A DNA stretch of 22,969 nt from CAYFJV01 sp964460605 (GCA_964460605.1 CAYWPT010000013.1:1-22969), one strand, 5' to 3'. Positions 7,144-15,754 are shown, numbered from the stretch's first letter. Numbers and translations are program-made. Notes: generated by a model not told the origin, from the letters alone.

Positions 7144-7201
7144 CTTGCAAAAAATAAAAATTTTGCAAGGCTTAAAAATATCATTTTAACATGATATTTT
7201 T
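7144..7201 (-). terminator. Tandem inverted repeats after the small-protein operon
   Basis: Two perfect inverted repeats lie just past the stop at 7208: aaaaatatca/tgatattttt (7174-7183 and 7192-7201, loop 8) and cttgcaaaa/ttttgcaag (7144-7152 and 7161-7169, loop 8). Both end in T-runs on the minus strand, so they probably end the transcript of the two small membrane protein genes and insulate it from rpsB. Confidence 0.5.
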
Positions 7202-7207
7202 ATTGTT

Positions 7208-7432
7208 TTAGTTCAAATGAGACCCAGAAATTGCTCTCTCTTCTAATTCTTCTCTGAGTTCTTCTGGATCAAAATCGCCCCTATCATGCAAATCTCCTTC
7301 TTCCTCTTCTTCACTCACTGCTGCCGCAGTTACATCAGAACCATCAGAAAAGGTGTATAAAGAACTTACCACAGAAACAAGAAAAGCTACTGCTAACAAA
7401 GCTACCAAGGTCTTATTAGCAATAGAAACCAT
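7208..7432 (-). CDS. Small exported or membrane-anchored acidic protein
   Basis: 74 aa. Residues ~1-25 (VSIANKTLVALLAVAFLVSV) form a signal peptide or membrane anchor. The rest is strongly acidic, with a run of five Glu and several Asp/Glu pairs (DFDPEELREELEER). The ATG shares one base with the TAA stop of the upstream gene (TAATG), so translation is probably coupled. Function unknown. The acidic tail contrasts with the Lys-rich tail of its partner gene. Confidence 0.65.
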   Translation of the reverse strand: MVSIANKTLVALLAVAFLVSVVSSLYTFSDGSDVTAAAVSEEEEEGDLHDRGDFDPEELREELEERAISGSHLN

Positions 7433-7788
7433 TAGGAGTCATCTCCATTATTTGGATAATCTCCCTTTTTTTTCTCTAATTGTTCCTCAGCAAAAGCTCT
7501 TGCTCTCTCATCTAACTCAATTGCTTGACCAGCCAAAGCTTCTTCGCCTGTAGCAATTTCTCCCGAAGAACTAATGAATAAAATAATACTGATAGTACTT
7601 ACTAAAATTACTAAAATTAACATAATTAAAACCATTCTGTTTGAAAGATCGTTTGGGTGACTTTTCATAACAAGCATATTTGATTTTGCATCAACTTTAG
7701 TTTTTGTAATTTTTTTAGAAGCTTTGTTTGTTTTTCTCTTAGCGCCTTTTGTTTTTGTAGCTTTACGCTTTGTAGTCTTCTTAGCCAT
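7432..7788 (-). CDS. Single-pass membrane protein with Lys/Thr-rich N-terminal tail
   Basis: 118 aa. Residues 1-34 are a basic low-complexity tail built from Lys, Thr and Arg (MAKKTTKRKATKTKGAKRKT), like histone H1 tails. A transmembrane helix follows at about residues 52-74 (MVLIMLILVILVSTISIILF). The C-terminal 40 residues are acidic and outside or inside depending on topology; the positive-inside rule puts the Lys tail in the cytoplasm. A TTTATAAA element about 28 nt upstream gives it its own start, in the 37-bp gap after radB. Nucleic acid tethering to the membrane is possible but only inferred. Confidence 0.65.
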   Translation of the reverse strand: MAKKTTKRKATKTKGAKRKTNKASKKITKTKVDAKSNMLVMKSHPNDLSNRMVLIMLILVILVSTISIILFISSSGEIATGEEALAGQAIELDERARAFAEEQLEKKKGDYPNNGDDS

Positions 7789-7825
7789 TATAAAAAAGAA
7801 TATTTTTTTGTTTATAAAAGTTTTC

Positions 7826-8518
7826 TTAAATTAACTCATCTAAACCAGATTGAGTTACAGTGAAATGTAAGTTTTTCCCAGGAGCTAAATAACGATGTTT
7901 TCTCAAAGTAAAGGTTCTTTTTACTCTCTCTTCCTCATCATCTATACGTGAGAGTTCAATTAAACATTTACTTCCATATTTGAGTAAATCACCACCAACC
8001 ATTTTCACCTTATCTTTTTGTGTAAAATCAGCATAGACTTGATTTGTGATCAAAACGGGGATTTTTTTGCTTCTAGCAATTTCTACTAAAGAAGCAATTT
8101 GTCTAGCTAAAGTTGAATTAGTATCAAAAATGTTCTCAGATTTTCCTAACTCTAAACGATATAACATAGATATAGAATCTACTACAATAAGACCAAAGTC
8201 TAGTCCTCCATTTACAATATGTTTTAATTTTTCAAAAACTTCTTCTTGTTCTCTAAAGTTTAATGGTTGGAGAAAAACAATCTCTCCTAAGACTTTTTCA
8301 TAGTCATTAGTTAATTGTTTTATTCTTTCAACCGCAATACCACCTTCGGTATCGATCAAAAGCACTTTTTTACCTTGTTCCGCAACTTTTACTGCAGCTA
8401 ATAAACACATGTTTGTTTTTCCAGATCCACTTGGTCCATAGATAGTAGTCACTACATCGCTTTCATAACCCCCATCTAAATGTCTATCTAAAAAGGCTGC
8501 GCCTGTGCTTAGTTTCAT
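7826..8518 (-). CDS. radB: DNA repair and recombination protein RadB
   Basis: RadB is an archaeal RecA/RadA paralogue that assists RadA in homologous recombination. At 230 aa it is only the ATPase core, without the N-terminal DNA-binding domain of RadA, as is normal for RadB. Walker A is GPSGSGKT at residues 28-35, followed by LLIDTEGG near 53-60. Walker B is LIVVDSISML near 110-119. The loop VMVGGDLLKYGS-like region (KMVGGDLLKYGSKCL) near 170 also matches the family. The ATG at 8516-8518 has a TTTAAAT element at about 27-33 nt upstream. It is divergent from the glycosylation block. Confidence 0.92.
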   Translation of the reverse strand: MKLSTGAAFLDRHLDGGYESDVVTTIYGPSGSGKTNMCLLAAVKVAEQGKKVLLIDTEGGIAVERIKQLTNDYEKVLGEIVFLQPLNFREQEEVFEKLKHIVNGGLDFGLIVVDSISMLYRLELGKSENIFDTNSTLARQIASLVEIARSKKIPVLITNQVYADFTQKDKVKMVGGDLLKYGSKCLIELSRIDDEEERVKRTFTLRKHRYLAPGKNLHFTVTQSGLDELI

Positions 8519-8593
8519 TGATTAAAAACAAGTGAAGGTTGATTTAAATATTTCTAAGTTAGAGAGGAGATATATAAAAGAAAATGAAAGTAT

Positions 8594-8600
8594 TATAAAC
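8594..8600 (+). promoter_or_regulatory. TATA box of the glycosylation block
   Basis: TATAAAC begins 30 nt before the ATG at 8624. It is the first promoter of the same-strand block running to 15754; the second gene follows after 1 bp, so the first two are co-transcribed. Confidence 0.5.
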
Positions 8601-8623
8601 TAAAATCTCTTCTTTATCTGAAT

Positions 8624-10162
8624 ATGTTAAAGAGGAAACATTGGATAGTTCTAGCAATTGTTTTAGCAACACTTACTTTAAGACTCATCTTAGCTTTTAC
8701 AATTCCTGATTTTAGCCCAGATTCTTATTTTCATTTAAGACAGGTTGAATCTATCCTAGAGAATGGTTTTCCAAGTTATGATGATGATTTATCTTATGGT
8801 GGCAGGGATTATATCTTTTTACCATTGTATCATTACCTTACTGCAGGTTTTGCACTTATCTTTCCATTGGAATTTATTGCAAAGTTTCTCAACAACTTGG
8901 TTTTTGTACTTTTAATTCCAGTTATCTTTATGATCTCTGAGAAGATAAGTAAAAGAGAGAACTCTTCTCTTTTTGCAGCAATTGTTGCTGCACTTCTTCC
9001 CATAAATTTCATGACTAACAGTTTTGAGCCTTTAGCATTTTCATTATTATTCCTTTTCCTATCAATAAATTATTTTCTGGAGTGTCAAAAAAGTGGTAAA
9101 AGAAAAGTATATTATTTTATTGGATCTTTAATTGTTTTACTATTAAGCTCATCATTAGCTTCTATTCTTATCTTTAGTTTACTCTTTTATCTCCTTTTAT
9201 CAAATGTTGAAGAAACCAGAACATATAAGAGTGAGATTGAACTCATTATCTTTAGCACATTCTTGTTCTTATGGATACAACTTATTTTCTTCAAGGAAAT
9301 TTTCTTAGCAGAAGGATTTTCATTTATTTGGAAAAACATTCCCCCACAAGTTCTTAACGAATACTTTCCACAAGTAAGTATCACTCAGACAATTTTTTTT
9401 ATTGGTATAATTCCCCTTCTTGGAGGATTGTTCTTTATTTATAGTAGTATGTTTGAAAAAAAGAACAAAAACCTTTTCCTCTTAGTGAGTTTCGCAATTT
9501 CAAGTATTATCCTAACTTGGTTTAAATTAATACCATTTAGAACTGCTCTAGCATTTCTTGGACTTTTATTGGCAATCATTTTTACTTCATTTTATGAACA
9601 AGTCATTAATTTCTACCAAAAGACAAGACTAAGTACCCTTGATAAAAAAATAAGTAAGAAAATCAACAAAGTACAAAAAGTAAAAAGGTTTGCTGATATT
9701 ACTTCAACAATCATCCTTATTATTTTAATCCCAAGTATGCTTATTCCTGCTGTTGGTTTTTCTTTGCAACAAGATATTATTGATCAAGAGATCATTGTAG
9801 TTTTTGAACATCTTAAAGATAATACTAATAAGAATTCCGTAATATTAACAGATCTTGAGGAAGGACATGCTTTGAGTTTCTTTTCAGGTAGAAAAAATTT
9901 TATGGATACAAATTTTAATTTAATTGATGATGTTGAAGAACGTTTTGAATCTTTTAGAACCTTGTATACGGGAATTTTTGAAACCGAAGCATTAAAATTA
10001 TTAGATAAATACAACATAAGATACATTGTTGTTAGTGAGTCAGTCAAAGAAAGGTTTGATATTGAAGGATTAAATTATCTTGACCAAAATTGTTTTGAAT
10101 TAGAATTTAGTTATCAAGGAAATGAAGTCTATGAGGTTACCTGTAGTATAGAGAGATCATAA
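8624..10162 (+). CDS. Polytopic GT-C glycosyltransferase-like protein, STT3/AglB-related
   Basis: 512 aa with about 11-12 membrane segments and a C-terminal soluble domain of ~130 residues. After the first helix comes DFSPDSYFHLRQVESI (29-44), the position of the catalytic Asp in the first outer loop of GT-C enzymes and very like the DxxYHxR region of STT3/AglB. A second acidic stretch (SYDDDLSYGGRDY) follows at 51-63. The soluble part begins with a DLEEGHALSFFSGRK segment where oligosaccharyltransferases carry WWDYG; that motif is not present. Thus it is a GT-C fold protein that uses a polyprenyl-phosphate sugar donor, but canonical OST activity is doubtful. It starts the block; the next gene begins 1 bp after its stop. 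Confidence 0.75.
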   Translation: MLKRKHWIVLAIVLATLTLRLILAFTIPDFSPDSYFHLRQVESILENGFPSYDDDLSYGGRDYIFLPLYHYLTAGFALIFPLEFIAKFLNNLVFVLLIPVIFMISEKISKRENSSLFAAIVAALLPINFMTNSFEPLAFSLLFLFLSINYFLECQKSGKRKVYYFIGSLIVLLLSSSLASILIFSLLFYLLLSNVEETRTYKSEIELIIFSTFLFLWIQLIFFKEIFLAEGFSFIWKNIPPQVLNEYFPQVSITQTIFFIGIIPLLGGLFFIYSSMFEKKNKNLFLLVSFAISSIILTWFKLIPFRTALAFLGLLLAIIFTSFYEQVINFYQKTRLSTLDKKISKKINKVQKVKRFADITSTIILIILIPSMLIPAVGFSLQQDIIDQEIIVVFEHLKDNTNKNSVILTDLEEGHALSFFSGRKNFMDTNFNLIDDVEERFESFRTLYTGIFETEALKLLDKYNIRYIVVSESVKERFDIEGLNYLDQNCFELEFSYQGNEVYEVTCSIERS

Positions 10163-10163
10163 A

Positions 10164-11726
10164 ATGGATAGAATCATTAAAGAAAATATTACATTTGTAC
10201 TCAAACACAAAAAGAAGATAATATTTGCTCTTCTCATAATAGTGATAACTGTATCTATATTTATGAGATATTCTCAAGAAAAACCCTTATTGTTTACTCC
10301 TGAAGCTTATACACATTTAAATTCTGCAGAAAATATTATTGGTGGGAACTTCTTTCTTTCTGAAAGCACACTATATTCTGTTTTTTTACTCCCAATTTTA
10401 TTCTTTTTTTCCTACGAATTTAGTTTATTCTTACCTATAGTTTTAGCAATCTCAAGTCTTTTACTCTTTTTTACATTAGTTAAAGAACATAAGTTCGATG
10501 AAGAGTATGCTTTCTTTTTTGCTCTCTTTTTAATTTTATCACCAGTATTTATCGTTAGTTTTTCCACTCTTGAGGATACAACACTCTTTTTATTTTTATT
10601 TTTATTAGGATGTTATTTGCTCAATAGAAAAAATAGAATTTTACAATATTTTGCAGTACCATTATTTTTCTTATTACCTTTTTTTAATCTTATTGTTGGC
10701 ATAATAAGTTTCTTACTCTTATTCAAATATTCATTATTCTTACATAATAAAAAAAGAAAGAGTTTCAAAGTAAACAAAAAAGAGTCTGAAAAAGATTTAG
10801 TAGATCTTGCCCATGAAACTTGGAGATTAGAGAAAGATTTTGATACTCCTTTAAAGTTCTCTTTGTTTAGCGTTTTTATTGGATTGATAGTATCCTTTGT
10901 TTTTTTTGGAAGAACATTATTAGGGGAATTAGTGAGTACACAAAACTTTTGGCAAAATTTAATCTCTGATTTTGGAGGGATAGGAGGAATTAGTTTGTTC
11001 GTCTTTTTGCTAGCCTTTATTGGATTTTTAGTTTCATGGAAGAAAAAAGAGCTTGTGTATTTACACCCAATATTTTTTTTACTTCTCCTAGCATATTTTT
11101 TTAATAATGCGTTTTTACCTTTATTGAGTATTGTTATTGTTGCTTTTGCAGCACTGAGTTTCAAAGATTTTTTAGAAAGAGATTGGCTTTTAGAAAAACT
11201 CAAACACTATACTATTTTTTTACTTATCTTAAGTATCATTTTTTCAGGAATTACCTTTATCGATAGAATCCCTGGATTTGAACCGTCTGAAGAAGCAGTG
11301 TTTACATTAGAATGGATTAGTGACCACCCACGTTATACTTATCTGACTGATATTAGAAGCAAATTTTTGAACATTGGTGAAAATGAAGCTTTTATTGAAT
11401 TTTTCACACCATACAGGGCTTCGAGTTTTAGACAAGATTTTGCAAGAGAAAAAATAGAGAATATATTTAATCAAAATGATATTGCTACAGTAAGCACAGA
11501 AAATCAAGAAGCTTTCTCAGTTACTTATACTAAAAATATTTTCCCAGCATTGCAAAATGATAAAATTCGTTTTATTTATATTGATCCGCTTACTAAAGAA
11601 CGTTTTGGAGATGAACAAGGCGGGCTTATTTTTAGCTTAAGAAACGAAAACTTTAAATTGATTTACAGCGAAAATGGTTATGAGCTTTGGCTTTTTACAT
11701 TAGATGAGATTCAAGCTCAAAAATAA
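10164..11726 (+). CDS. Paralogous GT-C-like membrane protein with altered acidic motif
   Basis: 520 aa, polytopic with ~11-12 helices and a soluble C-terminus. Residues 45-58, TPEAYTHLNSAENI, line up with SPDSYFHLRQVESI of the preceding protein, so the two are divergent paralogues; the presumed catalytic Asp is Glu here and the Arg is Asn. A charged cytoplasmic loop (KVNKKESEKDLVDLAHETWR) sits near 200-220. The C-terminal region (from ~375) again has an alpha/beta look (YTYLTDIRSKFLNIGENEAF). It may be a regulatory or acceptor-binding partner of the first protein, or a separate transferase. It is spaced 1 bp from the first gene and 34 bp from the GT2 gene. Confidence 0.65.
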   Translation: MDRIIKENITFVLKHKKKIIFALLIIVITVSIFMRYSQEKPLLFTPEAYTHLNSAENIIGGNFFLSESTLYSVFLLPILFFFSYEFSLFLPIVLAISSLLLFFTLVKEHKFDEEYAFFFALFLILSPVFIVSFSTLEDTTLFLFLFLLGCYLLNRKNRILQYFAVPLFFLLPFFNLIVGIISFLLLFKYSLFLHNKKRKSFKVNKKESEKDLVDLAHETWRLEKDFDTPLKFSLFSVFIGLIVSFVFFGRTLLGELVSTQNFWQNLISDFGGIGGISLFVFLLAFIGFLVSWKKKELVYLHPIFFLLLLAYFFNNAFLPLLSIVIVAFAALSFKDFLERDWLLEKLKHYTIFLLILSIIFSGITFIDRIPGFEPSEEAVFTLEWISDHPRYTYLTDIRSKFLNIGENEAFIEFFTPYRASSFRQDFAREKIENIFNQNDIATVSTENQEAFSVTYTKNIFPALQNDKIRFIYIDPLTKERFGDEQGGLIFSLRNENFKLIYSENGYELWLFTLDEIQAQK

Positions 11727-11760
11727 TTACTTTTCTTAAGAGAGGAAAGAGAGGAGAATC

Positions 11761-13035
11761 ATGAACACTTTTATGACCATATTGTTATTTGTAGTATACT
11801 TTTTATCACTCTACTTCTCAGTCTTTCTAATCTTAGTATATGTAGACAAAGATGAGGAATTTAAAAGGGAGAAATCATCAACTCAATTAGATCAATTTCC
11901 ATTAGTTTCCGTGCTTGTTCCAGCATATAATGAAGAAAAAACTATTCTTGGAACTTTAGATTCAGTAAGAAAAATTGATTATCCTATTGAAAAGCTAGAT
12001 GTTATCGTAATCAACGATGGTTCAACTGATGGAACTAAAGAAAAAATTAAAAAATTTATCGCTGAGCATAATTTATCACATTTTACTTTATTATCTCATG
12101 AAAATAGAGGAAAAGCAGCTTCAATGAATAGAGCATTGGAAATGGCTAAAGGTGAATTTTTTGCTTGTTTGGACGCAGATTCTTTTGTTGATAGTGATAC
12201 CTTAAGAAAAATGCTTGCTCTCTATTACAAAGAGAATGATGAAAATTTAATAGTAATTACACCAGCAATGAAGGTGCACCAACCTAAAAATTTGTTACAG
12301 AAGGTACAATGGATTGAATATTTGATCATGATTTTAATTGGTCGTTTGAGTAGTCAGCTCGATTCACTCTATGTTGCTCCTGGACCTTTTTCTTTGTATA
12401 AAACAAATGTTATTCGTTCTTTAGGTGGATTTGATGAAAATACACTTGCTGAAGATCAAGAGATTGCTTATCGTCTTCAAGATAAACAATATCGATTAAA
12501 ACAATGTTTTGATGGCTTTGTACACACAACAAGTCCTGGAAAATTAGTTCCATTCTACAAACAACGTCGAAGATGGTACTTAGGAAGTATTACTTGCGCA
12601 TACCAATATAAACATTTGATTGGTAATAAAAAATATGGAGATTTTGGGATTATGCAAATGATTAAGAATGTTCTTGGTTATTTAATTGCTATTGCAGGAA
12701 TGGGCTTTGCTGGTTATTATATTATTTATCCTGCATTAAAATGGTTAGGAAACGGTTTTGTAATAGCGTTCGATCTAATCCCTTATTTGATGAATTTAGA
12801 TTTTTATTTTAGTCCACTTTTATTAGATGTACCGAAGATTTTTGTCTTCTCAGCACTTATTATTACTTCTTTGTTTTTCTTTCATCAAGCGCATAAAAAT
12901 GCTCGTGAGAAAATTAATGCTTTTGGTTTATTACCTATAGTTCCATTCATTGCTTTTTACTATTTATTGAAAGGTGGAATCTTGTTATTATCTATGTATG
13001 AATTTAGTCGTAAGGGTAAGAAGATTAAGTGGTAG
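11761..13035 (+). CDS. Membrane GT2 family processive glycosyltransferase
   Basis: Transfers sugar from a nucleotide-sugar to a lipid or growing glycan on the cytoplasmic membrane face. The 424-aa protein has an N-terminal helix (5-28), a GT-A domain (~47-280) and three or four C-terminal helices (~295-415). Motifs: VSVLVPAYNEE (49-59), NDGSTDGT (85-92), DAD metal site (138-140), ED catalytic pair (231-232) and the QRRRW product-binding motif (268-272), as in chitin/hyaluronan synthase and poly-GlcNAc synthase-type enzymes. A clear Shine-Dalgarno GAGGAG precedes the ATG by 5-6 nt, unlike the leaderless genes, consistent with an internal operon position. Confidence 0.9.
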   Translation: MNTFMTILLFVVYFLSLYFSVFLILVYVDKDEEFKREKSSTQLDQFPLVSVLVPAYNEEKTILGTLDSVRKIDYPIEKLDVIVINDGSTDGTKEKIKKFIAEHNLSHFTLLSHENRGKAASMNRALEMAKGEFFACLDADSFVDSDTLRKMLALYYKENDENLIVITPAMKVHQPKNLLQKVQWIEYLIMILIGRLSSQLDSLYVAPGPFSLYKTNVIRSLGGFDENTLAEDQEIAYRLQDKQYRLKQCFDGFVHTTSPGKLVPFYKQRRRWYLGSITCAYQYKHLIGNKKYGDFGIMQMIKNVLGYLIAIAGMGFAGYYIIYPALKWLGNGFVIAFDLIPYLMNLDFYFSPLLLDVPKIFVFSALIITSLFFFHQAHKNAREKINAFGLLPIVPFIAFYYLLKGGILLLSMYEFSRKGKKIKW

Positions 13036-13108
13036 AGTATATAGCTTTGAGTATCTGTTGAATTTCTAAAGAGAATTCTTTAAAAAGAGATGCGCTGTTT
13101 AGTAGATC

Positions 13109-13813
13109 ATGAGTGGTACGACTGGCAAATTCCGTAAAATTAGTAAAAAGAACTATGTCATGGCTGGAATCATTTCTTTTCTGATTTTTGCCCTAGGTTT
13201 AACTTTAGGATTAGTTTTGGAGGACCAACGTTATGATTGGGCGCAGGAATTATCTCAAAGACAAGAAGTAAATTACCAAAGCTTGCAGATGCAATATTTG
13301 TTTGTAGATGAATTTGGAGATGCGGGTAATTGTCCTGTACTATTGAGTACCCTGCAAGCAGCAGTAGAAGATTTGTCTTATTCCTTATCTCGAGTAGTTG
13401 ATTATGAAAAGGATAGTTCTATAACAGAAGAAGATTACAAATTAGTAGCACGTGTCTATACTTTAGATAATTTAAGATATTGGTTATTAGCTGAAAAGGC
13501 AAAAGAGAGTTGTGATTTAGATATTGTTAGTGTATTATACTTTTATTCAGATGATTGTCCATCTTGTCCTAATCAAGGTACTGTCTTAACCTATTTTAAG
13601 AAATTGCTTGGAGAAGAATTTCTAGTATTCCCTATCGATCTTAATTTACGTGATGAAGAGCCTATGGTTGATATCATGCTCTCCTTATTCGAGGTTGAGA
13701 AAAATCCCACCCTAATTATTGGTGATGGAAAGTATGAAGGTGTTGTGAAGAAAACACAAATGGAAGAAGTCATTTGTACAGATAGAGGAGAAGCATATCC
13801 TTGTTTAAGTTAA
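13109..13813 (+). CDS. Membrane-anchored thioredoxin-fold protein with CPSC motif
   Basis: 234 aa. One transmembrane helix at ~17-37 anchors it; positive residues before it put the C-terminal domain outside. Residues ~60-135 form a helical, acidic spacer. The thioredoxin fold starts near 140 with VLYFYSDDCPSCPNQ, giving a redox CPSC at 150-153, and the cis-Pro is P200 in KNPTLII. Additional Cys at 75, 135, 223 and 232 may form structural disulfides. It may act as an extracytoplasmic thiol oxidoreductase for envelope proteins; an oxidase partner is not seen nearby. A TTTAAAA element at about 27 nt upstream suggests an internal promoter. The next gene starts 1 bp after the stop. Confidence 0.8.
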   Translation: MSGTTGKFRKISKKNYVMAGIISFLIFALGLTLGLVLEDQRYDWAQELSQRQEVNYQSLQMQYLFVDEFGDAGNCPVLLSTLQAAVEDLSYSLSRVVDYEKDSSITEEDYKLVARVYTLDNLRYWLLAEKAKESCDLDIVSVLYFYSDDCPSCPNQGTVLTYFKKLLGEEFLVFPIDLNLRDEEPMVDIMLSLFEVEKNPTLIIGDGKYEGVVKKTQMEEVICTDRGEAYPCLS

Positions 13814-13814
13814 A

Positions 13815-15302
13815 ATGTTTATTAAGAAAGTCAAAGAGAATAAGTATCTATTATCCATTCTTGCTCTTGCACTTATTTTACGTTTGTACCAAATATTTCG
13901 TGCAGAGAGTTTCTGGTGGGATTCTTATGTCTACGTAGCAATGGCCAAATATATGTACTCAGCTGGAGCTATGGGTTTTTGGGAACCTTTTAGGGCTTTA
14001 GGATGGCCCTTTGTTTTAGGATTTTTTTGGTGGCTAGGTTTACCAATACTTTTTGTTGCAGATGTTTTGGATGTCGGTTTATCTTTGTTAGCTGTGTATT
14101 TGTTATACTTGATCGGAAAAAAATTGTTTAATGAAAAGGTTGGCTTAGTTGCAGCTTTGATATTTGCCACAATCCCTTTATTATTAGCACAAACTGGTTT
14201 GCTTTTAACAGAGCCACTTGCGCTTACTTTTGGTTTGTTAGGAGTTTGGTTTTTTATTCATGAGAAAAATCTAAAGAATCTCACTTTGAGCGGAGTATTT
14301 GTTGGACTTGCTTTTCTGACAAAATTTCCTCAAGGAATTTTGCTTGCTGCTTTGTTCTTAGGAATATTGTATTATAATGGGAAAAATCATAGGAAAAGTC
14401 TTAATGAAATCTTAATTTTAGGTGGATCTTTTTTTATCATTGTTTTGCCTTATTTTATATTGAACCATTATTTGTATGGAAATTTTTTGCAACCCATCAC
14501 TTCTGGTTCTGCAATTGTAAATACTGCAATTTGGCAATATAATTCTGGTTATTTATTTTATTTCAAAGAATTATTGATGAAAAATATTGCTTTAATCCTC
14601 TTTTATCCTGCTCTGATTTATTTCGTTTTTAGAAAAGAGTGGAAAGATAGAAACAAAGTTCTTGTTTATATTCCTGTTTTATTATTCTTAGTTTACTTTA
14701 GTGTCTTTGTTGCACGTAAAGAAGTGAGGTATATGATCTTTGCTCTGCCTTTCTTTGCCCTGATCTCTGCTTGTTTTTTAGTGAGTGTATATATGGGTTT
14801 GAAAAAATCTTCAGAGCCAGTGATTAAAAAAGAATATTTCTTTATCATTATTTGTTTTATTATCGTTGTATCTCAAGTCTCTGAGTTTGATAATAAATTC
14901 ACACAGTTGGCTTTGGGACAGCAAGAGCCAGGTTTAGATGTCTTTGAAGAATTTTCTTCTTTGATTGCTGAGTTTGATACCGCCGTAGTAATGAGCTCGA
15001 ATCCTAAAGTTGTTTTATTCTTGGATGCTGAAATAATTCCTACTGGTGATATTTATTTAGCAAAGGATGTCTATTATTGGAAAATTGATGCATATTCTCA
15101 TATGATTATTGATGATTGTGATTATGTTTGTGAAGAAGGTGATGCTACTTGTGCTGCAATTAAAGAAAGATTTTTGGGCCTCATAGAGTATGATAACATT
15201 CTTTTAGAGGAAAATTCTTATACATATGATGGAAAGAATATTAAAGGAAAAAAAATTACTAAAAGCTGTTTAGTTAAATTATACCAAAAGCCACCACAAT
15301 GA
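13815..15302 (+). CDS. GT39/ArnT-like polytopic glycosyltransferase
   Basis: 495 aa with ~11-12 helices. The first outer loop has FWWDSYVYVAMAKYM (33-47), whose D36 sits where the catalytic Asp of PMT/ArnT-type GT-C enzymes is found. The helices near 110-180 include LLLTEPLALTFGLLGVWF, the EP-containing helix seen in ArnT-like proteins. After the last helix (near 350) comes a ~130-aa soluble tail with Cys pairs (DDCDYVCEEGDATC). It would transfer a sugar from a polyprenyl-phosphate donor to protein or lipid on the outer face. It is 1 bp after the thioredoxin-fold gene and its TGA overlaps the PAP2 ATG (ATGA), so the three are an operon. Confidence 0.82.
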   Translation: MFIKKVKENKYLLSILALALILRLYQIFRAESFWWDSYVYVAMAKYMYSAGAMGFWEPFRALGWPFVLGFFWWLGLPILFVADVLDVGLSLLAVYLLYLIGKKLFNEKVGLVAALIFATIPLLLAQTGLLLTEPLALTFGLLGVWFFIHEKNLKNLTLSGVFVGLAFLTKFPQGILLAALFLGILYYNGKNHRKSLNEILILGGSFFIIVLPYFILNHYLYGNFLQPITSGSAIVNTAIWQYNSGYLFYFKELLMKNIALILFYPALIYFVFRKEWKDRNKVLVYIPVLLFLVYFSVFVARKEVRYMIFALPFFALISACFLVSVYMGLKKSSEPVIKKEYFFIIICFIIVVSQVSEFDNKFTQLALGQQEPGLDVFEEFSSLIAEFDTAVVMSSNPKVVLFLDAEIIPTGDIYLAKDVYYWKIDAYSHMIIDDCDYVCEEGDATCAAIKERFLGLIEYDNILLEENSYTYDGKNIKGKKITKSCLVKLYQKPPQ

Positions 15303-15754
15303 ATGCGACCATAAAACATTATTTAGGAGAAATTTTTAGAGATATTACTAGTTTAGGTAGTGCTGTTTTTTACGGTGCTGTGTGTTTAGTTGTCTTAGCT
15401 TATGGAAGTGTGACTTTGTTTTGGAATTTGCTTGCTGGGTTTTTCTTTACAGGCGTTGTGATCACAGTTGTTAGATTAGTATATTTTAAACCACGACCCC
15501 ATAAACAAGTGTATAAAAATTGGATTGAAAAAATTAATGCATCATCTTTCCCAAGCTGGCATAGTGCCAGGGTATTTTATATTGTATTTGTGTTTATTGG
15601 AGTGAGTAGAGTATTTGATATTGTTTTATTAAGCTTAGCAGGATTAGTTGCTTATTCAAGAATTTATCTTAAGAAACATGATTGGTGTGATGTGATTTTT
15701 GGCATTGGTCTTGGATATTTAAGTTATTTACTCATTACCTTTTTCTTGTTTTAA
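15299..15754 (+). CDS. PAP2-family lipid phosphatase
   Basis: Dephosphorylates a lipid phosphate, most likely a polyprenyl (dolichyl) phosphate or diphosphate released by the adjacent glycosyltransferases, thus recycling the carrier. The three PAP2 motifs are visible in 151 aa: RLVYFKPRP (59-67; Arg59 where Lys is usual), FPSWHSA (84-90, equivalent to PSGH, with His88) and SRIYLKKHDWCD (120-131, SRx5Hx3D, with His127 and Asp131). Four or five helices are predicted. The ATG overlaps the upstream stop by 4 bp. From His127 to the last sense codon the DNA is repeated at 18472-18547, so the functional 3' end may have arrived with the downstream cassette. Confidence 0.9.
   Translation: MNATIKHYLGEIFRDITSLGSAVFYGAVCLVVLAYGSVTLFWNLLAGFFFTGVVITVVRLVYFKPRPHKQVYKNWIEKINASSFPSWHSARVFYIVFVFIGVSRVFDIVLLSLAGLVAYSRIYLKKHDWCDVIFGIGLGYLSYLLITFFLF
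15677..15752 (+). repeat. 76-bp direct repeat, copy A (inside PAP2 3' end)
   Basis: Starts exactly at the His127 codon of PAP2 and runs to the first base of its stop codon. It matches 18472-18547 at 72 of 76 positions without gaps. Two of the three codons that differ are synonymous (GGC/GGT, CTC/TTG) and one changes Thr to Ile (ACC/ATC), which indicates that both copies evolved as coding sequence before being brought together. Confidence 0.92.

Noticed and set aside
10613..11203. 196-codon open frame on the minus strand
   Set aside because: It is the complement of the polytopic GT-C gene; its Lys/Asn/Ser-rich composition is what AT-rich hydrophobic codons give on the other strand, and it has no promoter or ribosome site.
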